From Mucilaginibacter rubeus (GTDB taxonomy: Bacteria > Bacteroidota > Bacteroidia > Sphingobacteriales > Sphingobacteriaceae): a stretch of DNA of 64,000 nucleotides. Below the pieces are notes generated by a model. It was given only the letters and a program-made list of their open reading frames with translations. It was not told the origin of the DNA and did no database searches. The stretch lies in NCBI RefSeq assembly GCF_014643835.1, contig NZ_BMKD01000002.1, forward strand, positions 910,012 to 974,011. The letters are read 5' to 3'. A program made the position numbers and the translations under genes. Position 1 is the stretch's first letter. Each line of letters opens with the position of its first letter. Below, one piece after another: positions 44,663 through 53,397 of the stretch.

Positions 44663-45529
44663 ATGAAACGAACGGTTATCCTGTTATTATTTTTCTGCAA
44701 CGCTTTAATAGTCCAGGCCCAAAGGGTACTGGAACCATCAGCAGCAAAGCACCCGGAATGGTCCCGCTCCTTTCCGCCTTTTCAAATCGCGGGCAATCTT
44801 TATTATGTGGGCACCACCGATCTGGCTTGTTATCTCATCACCACTTCCGGAGGCAATATCCTGGTCAATACCGGGCTTGCGTCTTCCGAACAGCAAATCA
44901 CAGCAAATATCAAGACCCTGGGCTTCAAGGTTTCAGACACAAAAATTCTTTTAACAACCCAGGCCCACTTTGATCACATGGGCGCGATGGCGGCAATAAA
45001 GAAGATCACAAAAGCCAAAATGATGGTGGATGAAGGCGACGCGGCAGTTGTAGCCGACGGGGGGCTTTCCGATTATGATCTTAAAGGGGATGTGCGCACA
45101 TTCAGGCCTGTAAAAGCAGACCGTATTTTACACAACGGCGATAGTATTAAGCTGGGTAACATGAAACTAACCATACTTCACCATCCCGGCCATACCAAAG
45201 GTTCCTGCAGCTATTTATTTGATGTAAAAGATAATAAACGAAACTACAGGGTTTTGATCGCCAACATGCCCACTATCGTTACCGATAAAAAGTTTTCAGA
45301 TATCTCTTCCTATCCCGGCATCGCCAATGACTATGCGTATACCTTAAAAGCAATGAAGGGGTTAAAATTTGATATCTGGTTAGCATCCCATGGCTCCCAA
45401 TTTGATCTCCTCAGCAAACACAAGCCTGGCAGCCCTTATAATCCGATGGTTTTTGCTGATAAGAAGAATTATTACGATGAAATAAATGAACTGCAGAATG
45501 AGTACGATAAGAAAATAGCGGTAAAATAA
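44663..45529 (+). CDS. subclass B3 metallo-beta-lactamase (GOB-like, Gln zinc ligand)
   Basis: The 288-aa exported protein has a signal peptide to about residue 19 (FFCNALIVQAQ). Its metallo-beta-lactamase fold starts near LYYVGTTDLACYLI. The zinc motif reads TTQAHFDHMG (Q100, H102, D104, H105), then HHPGHTKGS (H176) and ASHGSQFD (H242). The Gln in place of the usual first His is known from GOB-type B3 enzymes of other Bacteroidota and does not imply inactivity. It should bind zinc in the periplasm and may hydrolyse beta-lactams. There is no mobile element around it, so it looks resident. The serine hydrolase diverges upstream. Confidence 0.9.
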   Translation: MKRTVILLLFFCNALIVQAQRVLEPSAAKHPEWSRSFPPFQIAGNLYYVGTTDLACYLITTSGGNILVNTGLASSEQQITANIKTLGFKVSDTKILLTTQAHFDHMGAMAAIKKITKAKMMVDEGDAAVVADGGLSDYDLKGDVRTFRPVKADRILHNGDSIKLGNMKLTILHHPGHTKGSCSYLFDVKDNKRNYRVLIANMPTIVTDKKFSDISSYPGIANDYAYTLKAMKGLKFDIWLASHGSQFDLLSKHKPGSPYNPMVFADKKNYYDEINELQNEYDKKIAVK

Positions 45530-45759
45530 TTGGGGGGGATCGTTAACTGGCCGAAGCTTAGCGACAACATAACATCAAATATGAATATCAAGCTGCATAT
45601 CTGAGGTATACAAGCGAGGCTCCCGCAAGCGTCTTTGATTGTGCCCCGCGTTCGGGTCATTAAATATTATAGCATATATATTTTCAGTAACTATTTTGTT
45701 ATTCTGCTTTGAAGTAAAGTGTTTTATTGTAACTTACGGTAAAACTTAAGCCTTTCGCA

Positions 45760-47151
45760 ATGATCAGAAAAATCGCCTTACTATTTACTTTAACACTTAT
45801 CGGTTGCCGTGCTTTTTCGCAAACCTGTAACTGCGAAACCGAAGTAAAATATATCGCCGGCTTTATGGAAAAGAATTACGCCGGTTTTAAGGACAAGCAG
45901 GCACTGATGACTAAAGCCGGCTACGATAAAATGCTCAGTGAATATATCGGGCTTGCAAAAAAGCCCCATGCCAATGAACATTGTCTCCTGATCATCGCCC
46001 AATATCTTGGTAAATTTAAAGACCACCATGTATCCGTTGGTGTTAAATTTGATGCAACTAAAATTGATTCGGCGTATATAGCAAACCGGGAGATCGTTCC
46101 TATAACAGCAGAAAAAATTGCCGAATTAAGAAAATCCAAAGGCTTTGAGGGTATTTATGATTTTCATGATCCGGCCAAATATAAGATAGCGGTAATAAAA
46201 GATAAAACACCCTTGCACGACTATCTGGCTGTGATTGTGAGTTCCAACCTGCCTGGCTGGAAACCGGGCATGATCAAATGGGAAGCTAAAATGGTTAATG
46301 ACAGTATTGGGCGTGGTATATTATATATACTTAACGGGATGCCAAAAGTAGAAGGGTTTTATTTTAAAGGCAACCGGATTTATGGCGATTGGCATCGCGA
46401 GGGGACTACAGTTACTGAGTCCGCCTCATCCAAATACGAACCGGTGGCGTTCCGTAAACTATCTGATAAAACCAGCTATCTGAAAATATCAACCTTTTCT
46501 CCGTCAAATGCAACAAACATTGATTCTATTGTTAAGGCAAATAAAGCGATACTTTCAAACACCCCTAATTTGGTTTTAGATTTAAGGGGCAATGGCGGCG
46601 GCGCCGACTATACCTTTACCCCCTTAATGGATTTGGTGTATACCGGCCCGATTAAACATATAGGTAATGATTTGCTCTCTACCGATGCCAATATAGCCGG
46701 CTGGAAAAATATATTAAATGACAATGACAGATCCGAAGAAAACAAACAATCGCTCAGAAAAACAGTTGCCTCGCTTGAAGCAAACAGGGGTAAAATGGTA
46801 ATGAATGCTAACGATTTTGACATCACCGGATACAAAATACAGCCCAACCCGGCTAAGGTTGTTATATTAATTGATAATAATTGCGCCAGTACTACCGAAG
46901 AGTTTTTACTACAAAGCCGCCAAAGTAAAAAAGTTACGCTGATGGGGCAGAACACATCAGGAACGCTCGATTATTCCAACGTACTACAAGCTCCGTTTTC
47001 TTGCATGCCGTACGTTCTTCATTATTCTTCCTCTCGTAGCCGCCGCGTGGATGTAGGCCAGGGAATTGATGAAACGGGTATAAAGCCCGCCGTTTATTTG
47101 CAGGAAAAAGACGATTGGATCAAAAAAGCCCAGGAAACATTGGAACACTAA
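45760..47151 (+). CDS. S41-family (C-terminal processing-like) peptidase
   Basis: The 463-aa exported protein has a signal sequence (LLFTLTLIGCRAFSQ). Cys16 could be a lipobox, but CRAFSQ suggests ordinary cleavage. The tail-specific protease domain has YLKISTFSP, LVLDLRGNGGGADY and ILIDNNCASTTEEFLLQSR, with candidate nucleophile S377. Later GIKPAVYL is typical. The domain order has no clear PDZ. The substrate is unknown. It is monocistronic with 230 bp to the metallo-beta-lactamase upstream. Confidence 0.88.
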   Translation: MIRKIALLFTLTLIGCRAFSQTCNCETEVKYIAGFMEKNYAGFKDKQALMTKAGYDKMLSEYIGLAKKPHANEHCLLIIAQYLGKFKDHHVSVGVKFDATKIDSAYIANREIVPITAEKIAELRKSKGFEGIYDFHDPAKYKIAVIKDKTPLHDYLAVIVSSNLPGWKPGMIKWEAKMVNDSIGRGILYILNGMPKVEGFYFKGNRIYGDWHREGTTVTESASSKYEPVAFRKLSDKTSYLKISTFSPSNATNIDSIVKANKAILSNTPNLVLDLRGNGGGADYTFTPLMDLVYTGPIKHIGNDLLSTDANIAGWKNILNDNDRSEENKQSLRKTVASLEANRGKMVMNANDFDITGYKIQPNPAKVVILIDNNCASTTEEFLLQSRQSKKVTLMGQNTSGTLDYSNVLQAPFSCMPYVLHYSSSRSRRVDVGQGIDETGIKPAVYLQEKDDWIKKAQETLEH

Positions 47152-47422
47152 AAGGCACAATCTCTCATATGTGTTAAGCAGCAAATGGGGCTATCCGGCG
47201 CTTAAGCCTAAATTCATTAAAACAGCCGATACTTTATAGTAATGGCCGTTCTGTTTTACCTTCACAGGTCTCCTTCACTGGCCCAAGTTTACCGATAGCG
47301 TAACTTCCGCCCCCTTCATCCCTCCCAACCCGCATCTCGTCAATTATCCCAACACAATCATCAATTCATCAAACCCATACCGTTAGCATTCGCTATTTTG
47401 TTATCAAAAATCAATAACCGGT

Positions 47423-47905
47423 ATGAAAACATCGCGCTACCTTATTTTCATCGTTTTAATATTTTGCGGCTGTTCGTCAGCTCCCCAAAGCGATAACCTT
47501 GCCGCCGACAAACTTGCCCTTCAAAAAACCAAGGCCGCTTTTACTACGGCTTTTGCTCATAGTGATGTAAAGGCTATAGTAGCGTTGCACCATCCTGATA
47601 TTGTTAAATATTTTGGCGGCAACAATGTAGTTACCGGCCGCGCGCAGCTGGCCCGGCAGTTAACGGCCATGTTCCGTACATCCAGGATGGAATTAATCCA
47701 GAACCAGGTTGAAAGTACCGCCTTTAATGGCAACACCATTATCGAAACCTGCATATTCGCGTTTAGGGCAACCCCGGTAAATGGCGGCAAGCCGTCTGTA
47801 GGCAGGGGGCGGTCAATGACTGTTTTTGTAAGGTATAAAAACAGCCCCTACGGTTGGGTTTCTATAAGGGAAATGGCCCAGGCCGCTCCCGAAGTTGCAA
47901 AATAA
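47423..47905 (+). CDS. SnoaL/DUF4440-like (NTF2-fold) lipoprotein
   Basis: The 160-aa protein has lipobox Cys17 (LIFCGCSSAP). Residues 30-155 have the NTF2-like pattern: an initial amphipathic helix (KTKAAFTTAFAHSDVKAIVA), a beta-hairpin with LHHPDIVKYFGGNNVVTGRAQ, and a curved sheet ending TVFVRYKNSPYGWVSIREM. Such proteins bind small ligands or act as isomerase-like enzymes. Function here is unknown. Confidence 0.72.
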   Translation: MKTSRYLIFIVLIFCGCSSAPQSDNLAADKLALQKTKAAFTTAFAHSDVKAIVALHHPDIVKYFGGNNVVTGRAQLARQLTAMFRTSRMELIQNQVESTAFNGNTIIETCIFAFRATPVNGGKPSVGRGRSMTVFVRYKNSPYGWVSIREMAQAAPEVAK

Positions 47906-48088
47906 TTCTGTTCAGGCTCAGCTGTCAGTAAAATAACGCCGCTTTTTACATTCGCGTAAAAACCGCACACGCAAAACGTGGTTCAACGCATTGCTTTTCA
48001 ATAATTTATATTTAATTTCATTCATCTAACAGCAATAAAACATACCAACCAGCAATTAGCATTTGCACAAGCACAATTGGCGAAATAA

Positions 48089-49129
48089 ATGAAACCGCGC
48101 GATCATAGTTTTTGGCCGTTTACGCCAAAGGTGAGTATCATTACCGCCGTTGTTGTTTTATTGGTACTTCTGCTGCTCACGGGGGTGCTCCGTGTTTATA
48201 CAGGCTGGCCTGCCGACTCGGCCAATAACACCGTCTTGATCGGTATTTTTATCCTTAGCCTGCTCCCTATTGTCCTCGCAATTCTCAACGTAGTTATTGA
48301 GCGCGGGGGCAGCATAGGCTATGGCGACCTCAAGATCGACTTTTCAAAAATCCAGCAACTGTCGAATTCGGGCTTTACCGTGCCCGCCAATATCGGGGTC
48401 CGGGGACAGTATGTTGCCGACAGCGGCACCTCCAATATCCTCGAAACACTGCGCGCGGCTACTTCTTCGGGCGTCGCTGTGATCGACCTTGAAGATGGCC
48501 ATGCCTGGTGGGAAACCCGGTTATTAGTTTTGCTGGCCGGAGCCGACCGCCTTAAAAAACCCGATAAAATTGTTTTTGTAGCAACTGTCGAAGCAAGAGA
48601 GCAAACTTATTTAGGCTGGGCCCGCCCCGGCGACCTCCTGGAACAATTGCTAAAAGAAGACCCGCGATACTTAAGAACCTTTTATGCCGCCCGCGCGGCT
48701 GCCGCGCAATGGGCATTATTAGGCCCGTTAGCCGTCTTGCCGCCTGCCAGTTATTATCCTCCACCGCCGCCACCGCCCTGGATGCAGGGTATACTTGCCC
48801 TGAGCCACGCCTGGATGGCATTTTCAAACACCACCGGTTTACCTAACGAATTATTAGCCGAGCAGCTTTTACAGAACGAACTTGGCCAAACTATTGAAAG
48901 CACAGGCGGCGCAAAGCATATCAGCACCGTACACCTTGATAATTTATTTAAGCCGGTACTGATAAAAAAACAGATAGACAAAAACTGGGATAATGAGCAG
49001 CAAACAAATGCCCTGTTTGCAAATGAAGATCCCTTTATTGTGATAACGGAAAGTGGAAAATACTCGGCGATAGTTTCGGCACAGTCTTTATATAATGAGG
49101 TATTAAGAGGCTTTTTGAAAACTGCCTGA
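48089..49129 (+). CDS. two-helix membrane protein of unknown function
   Basis: The 346-aa protein has two N-terminal membrane helices (VSIITAVVVLLVLLLLTGV; then IGIFILSLLPIVLAILNVV). A cytoplasmic part follows with VIDLEDGHAWWETRLLVLLA near residues 132-151. A proline run (YYPPPPPPPWM, about 223-233) precedes an alpha-helical middle and a CBS-like C-terminal piece (DPFIVITESGKYSAIVSAQS). No family was recognised. The DNA is visibly richer in G+C (runs such as gcccgccccggcgac) than its neighbours, a possible sign of transfer. It is flanked by long gaps. Confidence 0.65.
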   Translation: MKPRDHSFWPFTPKVSIITAVVVLLVLLLLTGVLRVYTGWPADSANNTVLIGIFILSLLPIVLAILNVVIERGGSIGYGDLKIDFSKIQQLSNSGFTVPANIGVRGQYVADSGTSNILETLRAATSSGVAVIDLEDGHAWWETRLLVLLAGADRLKKPDKIVFVATVEAREQTYLGWARPGDLLEQLLKEDPRYLRTFYAARAAAAQWALLGPLAVLPPASYYPPPPPPPWMQGILALSHAWMAFSNTTGLPNELLAEQLLQNELGQTIESTGGAKHISTVHLDNLFKPVLIKKQIDKNWDNEQQTNALFANEDPFIVITESGKYSAIVSAQSLYNEVLRGFLKTA

Positions 49130-49413
49130 TGAAGATTTTATAAAAAAGGCGTCATTACTTCATTACTTATAATAACGCGACTGTAAATTACTGATCGTTA
49201 AATGCGTTTTCCCGGTCAATATTATAAATATGGGCGTTGCCTGCGGCCGTGCTATCCGCTCATACTGCACAGGCATTAGCCACAAGGCCGGTATCCACTA
49301 CTATCACTAACGCGCCCCTGGGCACCGGCGCTAAAATCTATTTTATACATCACCGCAACTTTTTCCGGGTTCTCCGGGGTGGCTACCCGCAATGACGAAT
49401 TTTGTTTTTTTAT

Positions 49414-49511
49414 GTAGAGACGCATCACATGCGTTTCCCACATGCGAATTCCTGAACTTAATGATTTACAAACCGGCTTACCCTATGGGAGACGCAATTA
49501 TGCGTCTCTAC
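49414..49511. repeat. 98-bp inverted-repeat element (MITE-like)
   Basis: Perfect 12-bp terminal inverted repeats GTAGAGACGCAT (49414-49425) and its complement (49500-49511) bound a 98-bp element. Each end can also fold on itself (GACGCATcacATGCGT at the left; GAGACGCAattaTGCGTCTC at the right). It lies in the 515-bp gap before the tonB terminator and has no transposase. The other part of the gap, 49130-49413, shows no gene. Confidence 0.72.
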
Positions 49512-49561
49512 CAAAAATGTTTTATCGTTCTTAAACAACTTCCGGGAGGCATGATGGATAA

Positions 49562-49585
49562 CAAAAAGCCCCGCTTGCACGGGGC
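49562..49585 (-). terminator. terminator of tonB
   Basis: The stem GCCCCG/CGGGGC (49568-49573 and 49580-49585), loop cttgca, is followed on the minus strand by a T5 run, 60 bp past the tonB stop. Confidence 0.75.
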
Positions 49586-49644
49586 CGAAACAGTTAGCTA
49601 CTATATAACACACATTTAATTAAAAACACACAGCAAATTATTAC

Positions 49645-50484
49645 CTATTCTTCTGTCGCTAACTGAAAGCTTATCGGGATACTGTACCTAACCCGTACAT
49701 TCTGGCCGTTTTGCACACCAGGCTTCCAGGCTTTGGCAAGCTTTAATACACGTAAGGCTTCCTCATCAAAACCATAGCCTGCAGGACGGTCCACCTTTAT
49801 ATTTGATAAAGTGCCATCTTTTTCAATAATGAAACTCAGAAGAACTTTGCCTGAAACACCCTGCTCCTGGGCAACCGCCGGGAAACGCAGGTTCTTTTGC
49901 AAAAATTTAGCCCATGCTGCAGCACCGCCAACAGGTTCTGGCATTACTTCAAGTACTTCACCAAGTGTATGAACGCCATCATCAACTTTGGCAGTTCCTG
50001 TTCCTCCGGGAGTTCCTTCGTCTGTTTTGGCTACATTATCTGTTCCACTCTTCCCTGCTGCATCTACCGGCCCAATGGCAACATTTTTCAGTTGATCTAT
50101 TGTAGGCGGGTCTGTTGGCGGCTCTGTTGTTACCAGGTGCGGCGTGGTGAAACCTTTTGCTTCAACCGGGGCAGCCGGCTTTTGATGCTCCATTGGAGCA
50201 GGAGCATCCGGTTGCTTGGGTTTAGCCTCAACAGGTGGTTTGGGGATGGAAGGATCAAGTGTCACTTCAATTGTCCGGCTATTATCAATTGGCTTCGGCT
50301 TTGCCTTAAAAATAATGGCTGCAGCCGATAAAAGGGCTACTGCCGCAAAGGCGATCCCCATGGATTTTGTCATGGTACGCCCATAGCTTTGTCTTAATTC
50401 ATAAGCGCCGTAATTTTTGTTGCGATGGTCAAATACAAGGTCGAGCCACTCGGCATTGTACAAATCAAATTTGGTGATAATCAT
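49645..50484 (-). CDS. tonB: TonB energy-transducing protein
   Basis: The 279-aa protein starts at the ATG at 50484; the longer frame begins with TTG. An N-terminal cytoplasmic segment (DLYNAEWLDLVFDHRNKNYG) precedes a single membrane helix near residues 41-60 (SMGIAFAAVALLSAAAIIF). A proline/lysine-rich periplasmic spacer (IPKPPVEAKPKQPDAPAP) leads to a C-terminal TonB domain (about 195-279; FPAVAQEQGVSGKVLLSF, then LKLAKAWKPG). It energises outer-membrane transporters of the SusC kind. This copy is far from the sus locus and has its own terminator. Many TonB paralogues are usual in this phylum. Confidence 0.94.
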   Translation of the reverse strand: MIITKFDLYNAEWLDLVFDHRNKNYGAYELRQSYGRTMTKSMGIAFAAVALLSAAAIIFKAKPKPIDNSRTIEVTLDPSIPKPPVEAKPKQPDAPAPMEHQKPAAPVEAKGFTTPHLVTTEPPTDPPTIDQLKNVAIGPVDAAGKSGTDNVAKTDEGTPGGTGTAKVDDGVHTLGEVLEVMPEPVGGAAAWAKFLQKNLRFPAVAQEQGVSGKVLLSFIIEKDGTLSNIKVDRPAGYGFDEEALRVLKLAKAWKPGVQNGQNVRVRYSIPISFQLATEE

Positions 50485-50778
50485 AGTTTCGAAATTAAAT
50501 TTCAATTATAACGAATATACTTATATTATATTTTGTATAAAACTAAATTTATCGAAAATAATTTCGTCTAATTTTTCATCAAATTTTCATCTTCTTACAA
50601 AAACCATCAAATCATAATAATCTGTTTAAAAATCAATAACCAGGTCCATTTTTTTATAAATTAAATAAAAACAGCACAAAAACATTCATTTAAACATAAT
50701 TTTTATATATAAATCATCAAAAACTTAAAATACTTTAAAAAAAAGTGCAATTATTTTATTTTTTTATTACTTTTAGAT

Positions 50779-51135
50779 ATGGTTAACAGGCTTTATAAAC
50801 TTATTGCCTTATTTTTTTTACTCTTTAGCGGCTTCACTGCGTCCGCTAAGGGTGGATTATACCATTATTACCACAAAACCACAAAAAAAACGACGGTATC
50901 TGCGACAATACCGCGTCATCGCCCGTTAAATTTTGAATTCGCACTCAATAATGCACTCACGCCCGCTATTAATATACACCAGCATAGGGGTGCACATTCT
51001 TTACAGGCCTTTGTAGCAATGCCCGGCGGCTACGCCATTAAATTTAAATACCTTGATTTCATTTGCGAACTGGATACAAGCAAGCTCTCCAGGTTCCGCA
51101 AACTCATCCTTTTTCCGTTTCACGATTTTTGGTAG
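50779..51135 (+). CDS. small secreted protein of unknown function
   Basis: The 118-aa protein has a clear signal sequence (LYKLIALFFLLFSGFTASAKG). The mature part is basic and aromatic, with YHYYHKTTKKTT and a C-terminal KLILFPFHDFW. No family was recognised. It follows an AT-rich 290-bp gap and lies 154 bp before the ammonium transporter. A hairpin-like AT-rich tract follows its stop. Confidence 0.55.
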   Translation: MVNRLYKLIALFFLLFSGFTASAKGGLYHYYHKTTKKTTVSATIPRHRPLNFEFALNNALTPAINIHQHRGAHSLQAFVAMPGGYAIKFKYLDFICELDTSKLSRFRKLILFPFHDFW

Positions 51136-51289
51136 GCAAAAAACAATAAACCAACTCTCATGCTCTGATTAAGCATGCAGGATTTATTGTTTTTTAAAAA
51201 AATTTAGTTTTAATGCTGTCCGGTATTTTTGATTGGATATCGGGCAGTATTATTCAAACCTTCATTTTTTCCTCCCTTAAACCCAAAAC

Positions 51290-52600
51290 ATGAAAAAATT
51301 CATACCCTTCGGCATACTTTTAATTGTAATTGTATTAGCCCTTCTATACCCTTCAGTTACTCTTACAACCATTAAAGACAGCAAAATTGATACAGGTGAT
51401 ACCGCCTGGCTATTAGTAAGTACCGCCCTTGTACTGATCATGACCCCTGGCCTGGCATTTTTTTATGGCGGTATGGTGAGCAAAAAAAACGTATTGTCAA
51501 CCATGCTGCAAAGCTTTGTTTGTATGGGTGTAATTACTGTTATATGGGTAATATTCGGCTTTAGTCTTGCCTTTGGCGAAGATGAGTTTGGTGGCTTTAT
51601 CGGCAATCCCGGCACTTTCTTTATGATGAAAGGCACATTGGGCAACGCCACCTGGGAACTGGCCCCAACTATCCCGCTGATATTATTTGCTATGTTCCAG
51701 CTAAAATTTGCGGTTATCACCCCGGCCCTCATCACCGGCGCGTTTGCCGAAAGGATCCGCTTTAACTCGTACGTAATTTTCCTTTGCCTGTTCATGATCT
51801 TCATATACGCCCCCTTGGCTCACGCTACCTGGCATCCAAAAGGCTTCCTTTTCGGAAAAGGTGTACTTGACTTTGCGGGCGGCACCGTGGTGCACATGAG
51901 TGCAGGCTGGGCAGCTTTGGCATCAGCCATATATTTAAAAGGCCGTAATGAAACCTCTCATAACCCGGCCCGGATCAGTTATGTATTATTAGGCACAGGC
52001 TTATTATGGTTTGGCTGGTTTGGCTTTAACGCGGGTTCGGCCCTTGGCTCGGGCACACTGGCAGCAACCGCTTTGGCAACAACCACTACAGCATCAGCCG
52101 CGGCTGCTATGGCCTGGATGTTTTTTGATATCCTTCGCGGTAAAAAACCAGGTGTATTAGGTGCCTGTATCGGCGCGGTTGTAGGTTTGGTGGCTATCAC
52201 CCCGGCAGCGGGCTATGTAACCATCCCTCATTCATTAATTATCGGTATCGTAGCAGCAGTTGTAAGCAACCTGGTTGTGATCTGGAGAACAAAAACCAGC
52301 ATTGATGATACCCTCGACGTATTCCCATGCCATGGTGTAGGCGGCATGGTTGGTATGTTATTAACCGGTGTATTTGCACACCAAAACGTAAACGCCGCTA
52401 ATACAACCGGCAATGGTTTATTTTACGGCGAAACACACCTTTTCATTATTCATTTAATTACCCTTGTAGGTGTATCAGCCTTCGCTTTCTTCGGCTCATT
52501 CATCTTATTAAAGATCACCGACATGATCAGCACACTGCGTGTAACACCAGAAGAAGAGCTTGCAGGTCTTGACATCAGCCAACATGACGAAGAACTGTAA
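51290..52600 (+). CDS. amt: ammonium transporter (Amt, first)
   Basis: The 436-aa Amt/Rh channel has about 11 membrane helices after a leader-like first one (FGILLIVIVLALLYP). The pore histidines are H202 (FAGGTVVHMSAGW) and H348 (VFPCHGVGGMVGML), and the FFYGGMVSKKNVLSTMLQSF block is canonical. It conducts ammonium through the inner membrane. A TATTTTTG box at 51224-51231 fits a -7 element. The bidirectional terminator at 52641-52680 ends it. Its sequence is distinct from the second transporter at 54772. No PII gene adjoins. Confidence 0.95.
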   Translation: MKKFIPFGILLIVIVLALLYPSVTLTTIKDSKIDTGDTAWLLVSTALVLIMTPGLAFFYGGMVSKKNVLSTMLQSFVCMGVITVIWVIFGFSLAFGEDEFGGFIGNPGTFFMMKGTLGNATWELAPTIPLILFAMFQLKFAVITPALITGAFAERIRFNSYVIFLCLFMIFIYAPLAHATWHPKGFLFGKGVLDFAGGTVVHMSAGWAALASAIYLKGRNETSHNPARISYVLLGTGLLWFGWFGFNAGSALGSGTLAATALATTTTASAAAAMAWMFFDILRGKKPGVLGACIGAVVGLVAITPAAGYVTIPHSLIIGIVAAVVSNLVVIWRTKTSIDDTLDVFPCHGVGGMVGMLLTGVFAHQNVNAANTTGNGLFYGETHLFIIHLITLVGVSAFAFFGSFILLKITDMISTLRVTPEEELAGLDISQHDEEL

Positions 52601-52640
52601 CCAGATCCTACCCTACCTGATTAAACTCAATTAACAACAT

Positions 52641-52680
52641 AAAAAATAAGCCGCACCCTTTACAGCGTGCGGCTCTTTTA
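52641..52680. terminator. bidirectional terminator after amt
   Basis: The stem AGCCGCAC/GTGCGGCT (52649-52656 and 52667-52674) is preceded by an A-rich run and followed by ctttta. It serves both the amt gene and the convergent DUF4468 gene. Confidence 0.8.
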
Positions 52681-52730
52681 TTTCATCTTGCGCATTATTT
52701 ACTGAAACTGCAACTGCAATCTCAAGAAAA

Positions 52731-53327
52731 TTACCATTCTTTAGTAGATACCCTTTTTACTTTTTTCACGTCATGCTTTTCAAGCGACGAAGTTTTAAGC
52801 ATATACGCCTTTAAATTATCGCCTATGTGCTTGCTGTTGCTCACCACCTGGTTTAAACAGGCGTTAAAATCAACCTTTGATAATTTTTCAGATGCCTTTT
52901 CCAGGGCAACATCCTTGCCATGCATATGTTCCACGTTACCATAGCGATTACGCTGATATGGCTGATAAACAAAATCCGTTAACCAATAACGGTATTTACC
53001 ATCTTTTACCTCTACTTTAAGCGTATAGCTTAGCTCACCGCCTTCACTATTTCCCATCAGGCCTTTTTTGTTAACCAAAAAAATACCCGTACCGGTAAGC
53101 GCATTGCCATCCTTATCGGCCTTTGCCAGTTTAAGCACCTTTTTAGGATAGGCCTTAGTTAAAAAATACAATCCCCTGCTATAAAGCGAATCTGCAATGG
53201 AGCCGGGCTGGTCAACCGTTTTATAATAAATGTATTTATTATTCTCATCAAAAGCCAGTGAATCCTTCTGCGCAAAAGCGCCGGATGAAAAAAGGAGACC
53301 GACAAAGCCCAATAGTATCTTTTTCAT
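52731..53327 (-). CDS. DUF4468-like exported protein
   Basis: The 198-aa protein has a signal peptide (LLGFVGLLFSSGAFAQ). The mature part shows the DUF4468 pattern: IYYKTVDQPGSIADSLYSRG, a beta stretch (GGELSYTLKVEVKDGKYRYW), and VYQPY near residue 127. A basic helical tail ends VKRVSTKEW. DUF4468 proteins have a lipocalin-like fold of unknown role. It lies 70 bp downstream of the porin gene, with a terminator between. Confidence 0.75.
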   Translation of the reverse strand: MKKILLGFVGLLFSSGAFAQKDSLAFDENNKYIYYKTVDQPGSIADSLYSRGLYFLTKAYPKKVLKLAKADKDGNALTGTGIFLVNKKGLMGNSEGGELSYTLKVEVKDGKYRYWLTDFVYQPYQRNRYGNVEHMHGKDVALEKASEKLSKVDFNACLNQVVSNSKHIGDNLKAYMLKTSSLEKHDVKKVKRVSTKEW

Positions 53328-53337
53328 GTAACAAATA

Positions 53338-53368
53338 TAAAAGCCGTTCCGGATAACCCGGAACGGCT
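53338..53368 (-). terminator. terminator of the porin gene
   Basis: The perfect 11-bp stem AGCCGTTCCGG (53342-53352 and 53358-53368), loop ataac, is followed on the minus strand by ttttat. It separates the porin gene from the DUF4468 gene. Confidence 0.75.
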
Positions 53369-53397
53369 CGCGATAAAAATAGATTAAATTAATTTTT

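Noticed and set aside
44663-45529. Recent mobile resistance cassette
   Set aside because: No transposase, integrase or attC-like site adjoins the metallo-beta-lactamase; composition matches neighbours.
49392-49619. 75-codon frame covering the 98-bp element
   Set aside because: It is made almost wholly of the inverted-repeat element and the tonB terminator.
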